Source of the DNA: Gnomoniopsis sp. IMI 355080
Taxonomy: Eukaryota > Ascomycota > Sordariomycetes > Diaporthales > Gnomoniaceae
Reading direction: 5' to 3'
Assembly: GCA_027946555.1 (NCBI GenBank)
Contig: JAPEVC010000209.1
Location: forward strand, 1 to 62,677
DNA length: 62,677 nucleotides
In this document: in pieces, positions 34,671 to 46,546 of the stretch
How positions within the stretch are numbered: position 1 is the stretch's first letter
Layout of the letters: every line of letters begins with the position of its first letter
Position numbers and translations under genes: made by a program
The notes under the pieces: model-generated
Seen by the model: only the letters and a program-made list of their open reading frames with translations
Database searches by the model: none
Told to the model about the DNA's origin: nothing

Positions 34671-35251
34671 ATGTCCGTTTACGAGATCGTCGTTCCCCTC
34701 TTCATCAGTGGTCTCGAGACCTACGACCATATCCTTGAGCAGGCTGAGGTCTACGCCAAGGAGAAGAGCCTTGATGTCGACGCCACCTTCTTCGAGGCCC
34801 GCCTTGTAGAGGACCAGCTGCCTCTCAAATTCCAGGTGCAGAACACCACTAGCCTGGCACAAATCAACCTCGGCCGCCTGATCGGCGAGGACATCACGCC
34901 GTTCGAGAAGGACGAGAAGACCATTGCCGACCTGCGCAAGAGGGTGCAGAAAACGATCGAGTTCATTAAGGCTGCGGATGCTTCCAAGGCGGCGGGCAAG
35001 GAAACATCTGAGGTCGACCTGTAAGTTTTGCTGATGGGTGGATAATATAGGACGAAACGCGAGGCTGATTTTTTTTGTTTACAAGTCCCGCACTGGGCAA
35101 GACGCATAAAGTTTCAGCAAAAGCTGCTGTGCTGAACCACGGTCTGCCAAACTACTTTTTCCATCTAAACACGGGCTATTCGATTCTCAGATCAAAGGGT
35201 GTGCCGGTTGGGAAGAAGGATTACCTCTCTAGCTTTTTGCTCTTTGCATAA
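34671..35251 (+). CDS. DUF1993 family protein (DinB-like helical fold)
   Basis: Two exons (34671-35020 and 35086-35251; 65-nt intron, phase 2) give 171 residues, the usual size. It starts MSVYEIVVPLFISGLETYDHILEQAE. The conserved features are RLVEDQLPLKFQVQ in the first half and, after the intron, 'YFFHLNTGYSILRSKGVPVGKKDYL'. The family resembles four-helix DinB-type proteins; no member has a well-proven activity that I can name. An in-frame ATG three codons upstream is possible. Likely cytosolic, with no signal peptide. Confidence 0.88.
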
Positions 35252-37332
35252 GCATGTCTGATCTGAGCTGTCCAAAAGGTGTAAGGTTTCATACAGTCAA
35301 TGCCCAGATTCAGCATTGAATTGATCAAGGTGGCCACGACATATGATAGTATCTTGGCCAAATATACATTGCTTATGTGTGTATATTTTGAAAATAGGAG
35401 TGCGCGTGTTATCGAAGAATGCATACTGTTCCTACTGTCGCACATGCATAGTACAACCAATTACATGGCACGTTTATACTTCGTGTAGTTATAAAACTGT
35501 AACAACATCGTATTATAGCCCTAAAATAGGTCTTTCGTCTTTCATGTCCTGCTTAGTGAGCAAATATTATGCTCGGGTCAATACTAATGCTCATTGCTGT
35601 AACTGCCATCGCCAAGTTATAGAAGTCTGTTACATCGAAGGTTGCATAGGCTTCGTCTTGAAAACTGTATTATATTGCATTAATGTTGGCTAGAACCCTG
35701 AGAGTTTTCAGTCTAAATAGATCTTGAGACGATCTGATTAGTATAATTTGATCGTTTGACACTGCAGATTAATTTCGTCAACTACTACATGCTTCCCAAT
35801 GAAGAAGTCTGCCTTTGTAACTCACATGGTTCCAAGCAGTCTTTTTGATTCGTGTTCTTGCCTCCGACCTTTGAATCTTTCAATTACGCAACCTCTTCAC
35901 GTCTTGGTTTGTACTTTTGGACTACTTGGCGACTTTGCTCGCTCTGTGGCATCTGTGAATAGCCCGATACTGCCGTACGACCAGATCTGCCTCGTGTTTG
36001 GCAACTGCAGCCTTACAGGTCTAGACCCTACAGGCTTGTTGCCAATTAACGAGGCTGTGTTATACTGAAGCGAGAACAATGTGCGTGAGACACATCGGAA
36101 GAACATCTCGACAGGAGTTGGCCCCTTACTGTCAATGTCTGAGCGTTGAGCACAAATAGCAACAATATTGCGTCAATACAGATCCAGATATCTAAAATTA
36201 GGCAGCCTCGACATTGCTGAACTATAGACAGGCCCGGGGCAATAACTAATCACCCCGAATCCCTGAGTCCGAGTCCTAATCGAGATTTGCTAGGTTTTCA
36301 TTTTGCCAGAAGTCGCCTAGCTTCTTTGATATGCAAAGACTCTGGCGCTTGAGTTGATCAATTCGATTGTCACATTCGATGACTCGCCTGTCAGACATCT
36401 ACCACATTCTAAAACCCTATATTGCAGATCAGACGATCTATATGCGTTCGATAGGTTGAGGACCAAGTATAAGGATCCACCAAGATATACCTAGGTACGC
36501 GGTAATAAATCCACGAGGCGTAGAAGGTAGAAGGAAGCCGACCCACAAGCCCGCCTTGCATATACTTAGCAATTAAAGAAGAACACGATGTTTTTTTGAT
36601 GGTAATTTTGAGTGCAGTCCTCTAATAATGTACGCGACGAGCCTTCAGAAAATGAGTGTGATGTGTAAGGAGCCTCGGTTACCCGTGTCAAAATTTTATA
36701 CGCTGCAAAGCGAGCTCATTCTGCTCGGACATCGTATACGAGTCAGTTATAGTGTAACAACACCAACTCTCCCGCTGCGGTCTTACCTCTCTGGGCTAAC
36801 TCACACAAAACCGACCCATTTTAAGTTAAGCGAGATCCATGGAAAGCCAGAGGCTTGGTGTAACATGACCCTGACATTTCGAAGATCGGTTCGGGTCTTT
36901 AGCCAGTCCGTGGCGTTGTTTCCACTTCCCCAGGCTGACGTTCAGATGCCAAGCCCGATGTTCAACATTAACCCGGGGCTGCCAGCTTCAACGTTCATTA
37001 AACTTGCATACATAGTGCGCTCCCTCTGTCACGTACACTTCATTTTACAACTTTGGTTGGCACTCAGCATATGGCAGGACCTTCGAGCTGGCTCAACTTC
37101 CATTCATTTTTTGGCATCTACCTACAGAAGCATTGACGGGTAAGGGCAAGCGAAATTGATGAGGCTTGGGAAGCATCACTGGAAAGGGGAACAAGTCCGG
37201 GAAAACTTGGACATCCTGAAAGGAGGCTTTTCCCGGGAGACCTGACAAAATTGTATCACCGCGGGACCTACAACCACATCTTTTTCCTTTTCTTCCCTCT
37301 TTCTTCTCTTGTTCGACAAAAGCGTGCTCAAG
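35252..37332. other. 2.1 kb intergenic, no convincing gene
   Basis: A 171-codon plus-strand open frame (36628-37143) has no family resemblance. One TACCTAGGTA palindrome lies at 36488. A pyrimidine-rich stretch (about 37279-37310) leads into the receptor gene start. Confidence 0.55.
36488..36497. repeat. TACCTAGGTA palindrome, copy 6
   Basis: Exact copy in the spacer before the Git3-type receptor gene. Confidence 0.8.
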
Positions 37333-38501
37333 ATGTATTCGGAATGGATCAGCATACCTACTCTCGTGTGCAGCGGGCTGTCGGCCTTGGCAACGGGAAC
37401 GGTGATCATGATGTGGATAAAATCGAGTAATGACCAAAAATGGTCTTTCCGATATATGCTTATCATGAACTTGACCGTCGCTGGTGAGTCCTATATGCCT
37501 GTTACCAAGCCCCACACTCTCAACTAACAAGTAGTCCCGCAGAATTTCTTAACTCTTGGAACAACACCCTCTCCGGATTCAACGTGGTATCGAGCCGACA
37601 AGCATTAGAACCTGGCCTGTCTTGCGACCTGAACGGATGGATTGGTCAAGTTTCCGTCCAAGCCGCCGATTTCTCCGTCCTAGCCATCGCCTTGACGACA
37701 TTGCTCACCGTCCACTTCAATTCGTGGGTGATGAACAGTACACGCTATCAGCAGTATCTCATTTGCGCCTCGGTCTGGATCGTCCCCCTCCTCACCGGAA
37801 CCATCGCTATTGCCACCGGGAAGATCGAGCCCGTCACCGGCAACTGGTGCTGGATCGCCCGTGAACCGAAATACCTCCGCTATGTCCTTGGCCACGGCTG
37901 GCGATTCGTCATTTTCATCATCGTCATCGCCTGTTACACCAGCATCTTCATTTCCGTCCGCCGCCGCCTCGCCCAGCGCAACAAGACCCCCACGCTCAAC
38001 CCTCGCTATTCGTTCAGCATGTATACCGACTCTGCGTCCGACGTCAACGTAAGCATGACCCACGACGAGCTCGTCCGCGGCAAAGTGACGATGCCAACGA
38101 TGGTGCGCGAGGCCGTCGTCCGGTCCCAATCGGCGCGCAACAAAGAGACGGGTCTCGATGCGGCACAAGACGCGAAACAAGAGGCGCATCAGCGCCTGGG
38201 CATCAAACCACGCGTCAGGGTGCTTCCGAGCAGTCAATTGGACCGAGATATGAGGCACTGGTTGTTGTTGTCGTTATTCCCTTTGGCGTATATCCTAGTG
38301 TGGGTCCCCGGTATCGCGAATAGAATGGCAGAGTTGTTGGGTTATGAGGTGAATGCGTTGACGGCGCTGCAGGCGTCCACGCAGTTGACGGGGCTGGTGA
38401 ATGCGCTAGTATATGGATTCCGGGAACATCGTGGATTGCATAGGAGAAAGAGTGTGGTACGAGAGATGAAGTCCAATAAGTCGATGGATCTGGATGTATG
38501 A
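37333..38501 (+). CDS. Git3/GprC-type G-protein-coupled receptor
   Basis: Two exons (37333-37483 and 37543-38501; 59-nt intron, phase 1, CTAAC near its end) give 369 residues. Seven hydrophobic helices can be seen. Helices 1-2 lie in exon 1 (PTLVCSGLSALATGTVIMMW), followed by a GWIGQVSVQAADFSVLAIALTT helix 3. The extracellular 'GNWCWI' lies between helices 4 and 5, and a helix 5 ends in RRRLAQRN. A long charged third loop is followed by MRHWLLLSLFPLAYILVWVPG and a helix 7 with LVNALVYGFRE. This is the fungal carbon-sensing family that signals through a G-alpha protein to adenylate cyclase (known for Git3/Gpr1). The ligand is not predictable from the sequence. Confidence 0.87.
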
Positions 38502-41500
38502 TTCGCAGCGCTAATCTATAATACACGCAGTGACGATCTTGAATCATTCTGATTTCTTGCTGTCTTGAATCTATACCTTTCAGTACGGTCACCTGCTTTC
38601 ATTATTACCCCTGTTGTTTGCCTTGGTTGTTCATCTCTGGTATCTGACCAAATTGACCCCTAGGCTTGAAAATTCGTGACGTAGGGAGACAATATCAAAG
38701 GGTCCGGGCATAGAAGTGATGGCGTCGCGAGACAGGCGGTTTTTCGGACTTTGTCCTATTGAAGTCTACCACAGACCCTCAGGCCGAAGTCAGCCTCGGC
38801 TCTGCAGATATAGTGGCAAAGGGGTTGGGGGCATTTCACATAATAGCCTCGTAGTCCTATTCGGGACTAGCGTCATTTGGTTAACAGAAAACCAAGGTTT
38901 CTTTCACGCTTTGAGCTATTTAGTTAGGTAGAGTTGTCTCTCCTACACCACAAGCCAAAGCATACTTTAGACCATATATTTTGAATTATTTGACATGATT
39001 TCGCGGTTCCTACTATAGCGGTGTTCAGTCGAGTTAACTTTAAATCGCCAATTTTTAATTACCAGATTGACATAGTCTTATGTACAGCACAAAAAACCTG
39101 TCGATTTCACACAGCTTAATTGTAATTAAATTGTCTCCTTCAAGTAATACGAAGATGTATTTTACTTCATTTTCTCTAGCTTTCACTATAGTATTTTTGA
39201 TAATTTCTGTCCCCTAAAGAAGTTAGAAGGACGAATGATCCACGACCGCGAATGCAGCTAAGTTGTTTCTACGATCTTTACGAGTCGATTTGTCGATGAG
39301 ACGTGTCTATGCCCATTGCAAGTCCCAAGCGAACATGTTTCGACCGTACACATTCAAGTTCTTTCCATCGGCAACTTTTCCCGTTCCAACTTCTCTTACC
39401 CCCACCCAGGCCCCCAATGAATTCGATTTTCGTTGGCTTCCCACAGTGCAGTTATTCTTTGTCTTATTCAGTATACGACACCGCGTGTTCAGCGATGGCT
39501 CTTGTAGTGGTCCATATTCACTAGCAGAATAAACCTTAGTATAGCCGTCCAGTTGCCGGACGAACCTTTCTCATAGTTCACACACCTTAGCGAGCACGGA
39601 TACTACTGATTGAGCCCTTGTTGGGGGAAATCTACCTCTACCTATATGGCTGGGCGCTAGCTCTGGAGCTGGAACCTGACAGTCTGTGCGAGAGTAGCAT
39701 GGAAGGAGAAAATTTCGATGAGGTGGACCATTATGTCAGTCTCTAAGTGGAAGTCGGTCACCGTGTTTAATCAGGTGAAGGCATATTGTAGAATAACGAA
39801 TGTCGGGTATCATTTGTTTAAGGTAAGGATGGTATCGAGGAGAAAGGAGAAATCCTCTGGTGTAGCGGCGTGGTCCAGTTCAAACACCCGTGAGGAAGCC
39901 TACCCTAGGGTACATTGTGCCTGCCCACAAGATATTCTTACATTTGCAACACTCGAGTGAACTTTTTAGGTATTAGGAAGCAGTTTGGGCTGCGTGGCTG
40001 CGTGGCTGCGTGTCTGCACTAGGAACCTTTAGACCAAGTCTTACTTGCTGTATCTTAATTTTGACCGCTTGTGAACCATATTCGGCTGCAATATGCAATA
40101 TGAACAGCGGTCAGCTTCAGTTTGCGCTCTTCCAAAACTGACTGTCGAATTGATGACATCTATATAATGATAATTGGAGCAATACTATACTACCTACGTT
40201 TATGAAGCTTTCGAGATCTCACTTTGTCATCTTCACGCCGCATTAACTCCTTATAGATTTTAGACTCTCCTTCATTCGATCACATTTCTCGTGTTCTACC
40301 GAGACCAACTTCTGGTTGAAATAACAAGAAACAGAAGTAGACAGCGATTAGAAACCTCAGAGGTTTTGGAACTGGCACCACAGAGCGACGCCTTCCGTCA
40401 CTTTATTTCGTGCCCTTCAAGGTACTTCTGACGCTCCCCGTCAAGTTACCGCCCTTTGGGTCTCGTTGCAGTCCTCTTCGGCCAAAAAATCCATTCTCTT
40501 GCGCAAAATGTATTTACACCAAGCTGCCTGCAGTGAACTCGGTCATCCCAAATAGGTTACGCAAGGAGTTCTCAATGAAGGGCCCCTAGATGGACCATCT
40601 GGTTTCTGTATGAGGTTTGGCTATTGTATAGAGGAAGAGGTCTCGTGTGCATGTTTTACATGACGGTCTGGCAGTCGTTCGGGCATGGCCAGTCAGACAA
40701 ACTACTTAGTTGAGGCGTGGCTGACTGACACATATGGTATTGTCGAAACTTGAGCAGATTAAAACCAGGTGAGACCTCGGATTCGCCATGTCGACTATCA
40801 TGGAAGCTTTCCTTGAGTCAATGTTGAAAGCGTAAAGGTGTGATCATATCATCTAGACACGTAGACTATGAATGCAGAGGCTGCAGACAAGGCTGAGAGT
40901 GCTTCGATCCAAGGCCACCTACGCAATTACTCCTCAGGCACGAGATGAGTACCTCGGTTCGATAGATGTCAGTATGATACACGGAGTGGCCCAGCCTTCC
41001 AATAGCGCATGCACGAAGGCTGACTAGACATGCAATTGATTTTTGAGCTTCGGATAAATACAAGTATCGTACGACGTACTGATGCTCTTGCACTATCCTC
41101 CTTCCGCATGAGGCTTGGTCCTAACGGTCTTGGTATTACTTTCGCACGCGTCCTCTGGGCATGTCCGCATCCCCCTTCCACACCACTCTAGCTAGCCGTC
41201 GATAATTCCATGCTGGGTCGACGAAATTCGAGGTGGTGATTAGTGGCATTTCTCGCCCAAGAAAGGGGAAAATTCCACCTTTCCAAATTGAGTGGGGCCA
41301 TACTATACCAAGAGGACCCAGCGTCATACATCAATCACAAATGTTTGTAATAATAATCTAGAGTCCAAGAGAACTGGAACTCAACGCCAAGGAAATGAAA
41401 TCGTCGGAGTCAGCAATGATCTTGCGAGTATAATTGTTGGCATATAGGCATGTCACGGCCTCGCTGTATAGCAACACTATAACCGCGGGCAAACTCCCGA

Positions 41501-42380
41501 TAGGTCTATCACAAATGTCGCTGTCGCAACCTCGATCTGCTGCTGACGCCCGAATCTTCGCCTTCCCCCCCCCCCCAAATGCACCCACTCTCCTCACTCA
41601 CGTTGTCTGGTTTTTCGCAAACACCATGCCCGTCAAAGAGATCGAGTCGCAAAGAACGGCGGAGCTCTCCAACCCCTGCCGACTCGAGATGTTTCGTTCG
41701 CGCGTGCGGTGCAGGTTTCGATAGAAGCAGGTTTCGAACACGAAACGCAGATGGTGCGGCCGGAGTCGATACAAACCGATCTCGTAGAGTCAAAGCACCG
41801 ATGAAGTGGTGTTCTGGAGAACTTGCACATGCTCAAGGGCAGAAAGACAAACACTACGCGAAAAAGGTGATTTGAAGCATGTGCAACTCCTGCAATATAT
41901 GTACGACATGCATACGACCATGAAGGTTCACTCCAGCTTATTAAGCTATGTAATTCCGTTCCAGTCTTGGTGGCCGCAAAAATCAGCCCTCAAGGTGTCT
42001 CGAGTTCAAGGTTGATTCTCCCAAATTCGCAAAACACTTCTGGGTGGGAGAGTCAGTGGGGTCCTTGCCAAGAGGCCAACGTCCTAAACAGCCAGGATAT
42101 ATATGAAGCCTGCAGGTTTTAGCTGGTTGAGTCAGTCCACATGTATGAAAAAAGAGGAGCCAAATTGTTAGACACACCGGACCTGTAACCAAAAATAGGA
42201 GAATGCCGTACTTGGTATCAGATTCGCGTAAGAGACGGGGAGTCAAGACGGCCGACCAGTCCCACTCAGCCTTTGAGAAGGAATTCTGGTCCAATGCCTC
42301 TCTTCCGACATGAGCTCTCGAATATCTTCCTTGACTCCAAATTTCATGCGCGCGATTAGCTCTTGATAATATTGAGGATC
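38502..42380. other. 3.9 kb gene desert
   Basis: AT-rich, especially 38950-39250. It holds an 8-bp tandem (GGCTGCGT, about 39989-40012), a run of twelve C at 41565-41576, and a 13-bp match (40664) to the repeat family at 49.1 kb. No gene, terminal repeats or transposase remains were recognised. Confidence 0.55.
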
Positions 42381-43902
42381 ATGAGCGCCTCATTTCCTCG
42401 CTCGCATATCAAGGGCGAAACGCATCCCTATATCTCGCCCGTGAAAGAGATCAATGTCGGCATATGGAGCCTTTTCATCGGTGCAACATTATTTCTAGGG
42501 CTCCGTCTCTGGTGCAAGATATCCCGCAGATATGGCATGTGGTATGATGACTACATCCTTATCGCCTCTTGGGTATATGCCTTACCAATTCCATTCAAAC
42601 TCGTCACTGTTGGCTGATTGTATATTTAGTTAATTCTCTTTATCAACGACATCATCATCAGTGTTGAATATGCAACAGGATACGTGGCAGACGATTGGGA
42701 TGACCGCATGCGCATCCTCATCAACATCACGTCCACCGGCACAATCATCGGCCAAGCTTTGACAAAGTCAGCATTTGGCATCTCATTGCTACGAATCAGC
42801 AACCGGTACTTGCAATGGGTCCTGTGGTTTTGCATCGTTACTATGAACATGTATATGTTGCTCAAGGTCATTCTCCAATGGGGTAAAATTTGCGGCAGCA
42901 AAGTTTATGATGTGTGGTACCGGTTCGATTTCTGCATTACGGATGATGTTAGAGACCAGGTTAAAAAAGGCGGAAATGGTAAGTCTCTCAGCGATTTGAC
43001 CAGATTCTGTGACTTATTCGGTGTGGTTCTAACATCCTCAACACATGGAAGTCTACAACCTCTTGATGGACTTTGTATTTGCCATTTTCCCTTGGATTAT
43101 CACTTGGAGGCTGAGGATGGAGCGAGCTGAGAAGTACAGCCTTTGTGCGACACTGAGCCTGGGAATGATGTAAGAGCAATCATGTCCAAACTCTGAGTGT
43201 AATCAGGCGTTCCGTCTTGGCTAACATGACATAGTATTGCCATCTCCACGGCAGTGAGGACTTATTGGAAGGATGATGACGTTGAACATGATGAGTGCTA
43301 CTTTTGTAAGTTCTCAGAGGGTCCAAGGTCACTGTCCATGGATCTTTGTGCTGGAATCTTCGGTTCTAACCATGGTTTCTTCCTTTCATATAGGGAATAA
43401 CGCGATGTCACAAATATGGTACGTCGCGTCATTGGGAGAGATGGACTGTTCAAACCCAAACTTTCAGCTGTATTTGTCATTGGCCATCACTTACGATCAA
43501 ACTGACATTCATAGGTTCTCGTCTGAAATATGCGGCACTATCATTGTGCAATGCATACCGATTCTCCGGCCATTCCTCAAAGAGGTCACTACCACGTTCC
43601 CGTCAGCCTCGAAGCGAAGCCGCCAGAGCAGTTTCGTCAAGAGTACAAAAGAGCGCGCCTCCTACGGTAGTGCTATCCCTTTGAAAGACAGGATCTTAAC
43701 GGATCGCTCGCCGAACGAACGCGACCCTGAGACAGACTCAGATACCTTTATTTTTGGGGTGGCAGAACGTTCGATGCCCGAGGATTCACAGCCGCATAGT
43801 GGTAAAGATAACGACGCGTGGAAAATGTTCTCTCCGCAGCCGTCACCTCGGCATGCGCCCTCGAATGAGCCTGTTGCAAGACCATGGTCGAGTGGGTGTT
43901 GA
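42381..43902 (+). CDS. Second fungal rhodopsin-fold integral membrane protein
   Basis: Six exons (42381-42572, 42630-42978, 43052-43169, 43235-43305, 43394-43418, 43515-43902) give 380 residues with every junction in phase. The order of helices is the fungal 'Rhodopsin' family: IWSLFIGATLFLGLRLWCKISRRYGMWYDDYILI, then GTIIGQALTKSAFGISLLRIS, WVLWFCIVTMNMYMLLKVILQW, NLLMDFVFAIFPWIITWRLRM with 'ERAEKYSLCATLSLGMI', and SEICGTIIVQCIPILRPF. The 150-residue tail is charged and Ser-rich, likely cytosolic. It is distantly related to the protein at 26.3-27.9 kb. Function and ligand are unknown. The 25-nt fifth exon is short but required for phase. Confidence 0.87.
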
Positions 43903-44358
43903 TGGAACCTCCATCTAGCGTGGGTATTCGGTCGCTGCGGACACAAGAGAACCGTTGCTTGTCGTCATCGCCGGCGTGACTTCCAGTCAAGCTGTGTGTA
44001 CTATTACACTAGGTTTCATGATAATGAAAGCCCTTTTATTGATTTAACGAAGAGAAGAGAGAAGGAAACGGCCTTTGCGGTATGAATTTTTCCCTAGCTG
44101 CAGCAGGACAACTATGTCGTGGAACATTATGACGAATTCGTACGGAGCAAATGCTCGCCAATTGGGGGTGGAAAATAAGCAGAGTGTACCACGTGCTGTA
44201 ACGCTTCTAGTGCTTATCCCATTGTCCTTGTATACCTGACAAACCATTGTCAACAAATGCCGCTGTCAGCTGTCTTGATTCTCTGCAACCTCGCCAGTTT
44301 ACATTGCTCGCTTCCTTCACATCCTTCCCTGGTGTACGCTGGTGAGTCCTCAACGAAG
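43903..44358. other. Spacer between two plus-strand genes
   Basis: About 455 bp; promoter of the small secreted protein. An in-frame ATG at 44257 is an alternative start of that gene. Confidence 0.55.
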
Positions 44359-45001
44359 ATGATGCTCACAGGGTTTCTCTCCGTAGCATTGCTGCTTCCC
44401 ACCCTCTGCTCAACCCAAGCGTACGTCCTCTTTAGGCGTCCCCGCAAAGCGATTATTACCTGGCTGACAGATAAGCTTATGTATACAGCACAGCCAAAAA
44501 TTGCAGCATCGGCATCGGCCGCGCTTCCTTCAGCAACACATGGGACCTCACTGTCTACAATGTCCCTCTATCCGAGAAGCGGCAGGACTGGAATGTCATT
44601 GCAATACTTCGAAGGCAGTCCATGGGCAAGGGCGAGAGCATTATCATCCCGACCAGTGCGGGGGTCCCTCAAGCGATCACGGTCTATAATGTGGACAATG
44701 CGCCGGTGTTTGACTATGATGTGTCGGAGTTGAGGGCAAATTGGGAAACGCCTGGGTATGTCGCGAGCTGGACACAATATTGAGTGATGCAAGTGAAGAC
44801 TGTGTTCGAGAGTTTGACTGACTTTTGGTTCTCTACAGTTACGGCTTGACGAAGACACTGCTCAACTTTTCGATTCTGGATGCGAATTATAGCTGGACCA
44901 CTGCGGATTGTGGAGCATCAAACGTGATTTATACCGGCGGGTTTGAGGGTTGGACGTGTGACTTTCCTTGCAATCCTGCAGCCGATACTAAGGAGCCATA
45001 G
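44359..45001 (+). CDS. Small secreted Cys-containing protein, unknown family
   Basis: Three exons (44359-44420, 44489-44755, 44839-45001) give 163 residues; both introns are phase 2. The first 20 residues, MMLTGFLSVALLLPTLCSTQ, form a signal peptide that ends at the first intron. The mature part (about 140 residues) has four cysteines (NC near its start; DCG, TC and PC near its end), and several strand-like stretches such as WDLTVYNVPL and GESIIIPTSAGVP. I do not recognise the family. A secreted effector-like or wall-associated role is inference from size, signal peptide and cysteines only. The start at 44257 would give a different hydrophobic N-terminus with 34 more residues. Confidence 0.75.
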
Positions 45002-45816
45002 ACCAGATACTCGGATGAGGCTTCGCTTTGAATCTGGATATGGCAAGGCTCATTGGAACATAGTATGGAAGACCATTCACCAGTGTCTGCGTAACTATAT
45101 GCCCTCTAATTCCAACACATAATATCATCCACATGTAAGACGACGTGGTGACTGGTATGCCCTGTTCAAACAGTGTAACCTTCTCTATATACTGCAATGC
45201 CTGGGGTCAAGTATCTCGATCTATCTTGTTGGTGCTTCTAGGATGTTGACTCAGAAGTGGTTCAGTATACTCGGAAGTTCCTTGGGATGATGTCTGATAA
45301 GGGGCTGAGCACGGGTCGGGAAGCATACAGCGGGAGGCTTATCTGAGTGGAGTCCAAATCAAGCCAACAGACCATGAATGCAACATCCCACTGCATATGG
45401 AGAAAGCTTCACAAGGCCTGTTTGATCGCCCTGATGCAATGCCATTTTCATAGGACTACCAAGGGAACTGGGAGGAAGTAGGCTGAACTGAAGCTGGTGG
45501 GGCTGCTGGTCTGCGCACAGACCCATACATACAAGGCGCACCCCAGCCTTGCTCGTGGCCTTGCGTTGCCTTCTAGCGCGGTTCAAACAAACCCTTCTCA
45601 TCACATCTTCTGACTACAGCAGCCTTTTATAAAGAATTATTCCTTAAAGTTTACTATTGGTTTGATCGGAGAAGAATCGAGCCAAAGACAGCCATTCATC
45701 TCGTTTAATTGCATCGTATACATATATAGTGCATGAATGGAACGGACTCCAGGAATCGACCCTACAAGTGGGACCGGGACAATTGTAATTTATAATCAAG
45801 CAAGACACAGGTTTCT

Positions 45817-46070
45817 GTAACCCTGTATGGCCCTCTGTAAAAGATGACAGGTCATGAGCCCGGTAGTGTAGTGGTTACAGTGATTGACTTCAGAATTTTT
45901 GGGTACCGTTTCTTTAATCTACGTACTTAGTGCTTGGCATCATCTAGTGCTTTTCGTCGTAGTCATTACAAGCCTTATTATGAATACCTCTGTTTAATTT
46001 GCAAAGGTCGGGAGTTTGAGTTTCATCTGTCAAATAATGAATGATTAAGTCTTGGCCTTCCGTAACCCTG
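45817..46070 (+). repeat. Possible decayed tRNA-derived element
   Basis: GTAACCCTG direct repeats (45817-45825, 46062-46070) flank about 236 bp. Inside, TAGTGTAGTGG (45864-45874) resembles a Pol III A box, and AGTTTGAGTTT (46013-46023) resembles a B box with C-to-T changes. The box spacing (about 140 bp) is too long for a plain tRNA, so a decayed SINE-like relic is only a guess. Confidence 0.25.
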
Positions 46071-46085
46071 CAGGGCTGTTTGGCA
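46065..46085 (+). repeat. 21-bp repeat, copy upstream of ATM1
   Basis: ACCCTGCAGGGCTGTTTGGC plus one base; 19 of 21 positions match the copy at 49121-49141, in the same orientation. Confidence 0.6.
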
Positions 46086-46546
46086 AAAAATAACACAACG
46101 CTTCGCTGGCCTGCCAAGATGTGAGATTATAATCGATCTTTTCCAGCTGTGGATATTACCAAACTTGTGGAATCCCTTTTTTTTAATAGGTTCTGGCTGC
46201 TCTGTCAAAGGTTTCTCTCACTCTCGCAGAGGTGCAAAGATGTTCGGAGCGGGACCGGAGCGGGACAACTGCGGAAAATGAATCCCCGGTCGCGGAGCGG
46301 GCCGAGACTTCCAACGCGAAATGCAGGGGCGGAGCCGTGTTGCGACATCAGCGTCATTTTGCGCCATTCAAGCTTGCACAGCACACAACCCACGCGCGGT
46401 CCTATGCGTGGTTCTCGCTATCTCTCGGCTCGCTGATTCAATTGTTCTCCCTTCCTCTGCGCGGGGAAAGCTGACTTCGTTTGCTCTTGGTCTGATAGCT
46501 CAAAGATGGCAGTGCTGCGGACGGAAAGATCTCCAACACCTCGACG

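Larger units (their letters stand above)
45002..46546. other. 1.5 kb spacer with a tRNA-like fragment and short repeats
   Basis: Holds the promoter of ATM1. It contains a tRNA-like A box (45864), a degenerate B box (46013), flanking GTAACCCTG repeats (45817, 46062), one copy of the 21-bp repeat at 46065, and an 11-bp tandem CGGAGCGGGAC (46245-46266). Confidence 0.5.

Noticed and set aside
36628..37143. 171-codon plus-strand ORF before the Git3-type receptor
   Set aside because: Composition looks random, with no signal peptide, domain or family resemblance. It ends just before the pyrimidine-rich leader of the receptor.
39989..40012. 8-bp tandem GGCTGCGT
   Set aside because: Short simple repeat with only three units; nothing to suggest a function.
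41434..41875. Overlapping ORFs on both strands near 41.5 kb
   Set aside because: No family resemblance, mixed frames, and a run of twelve C; treated as non-coding.
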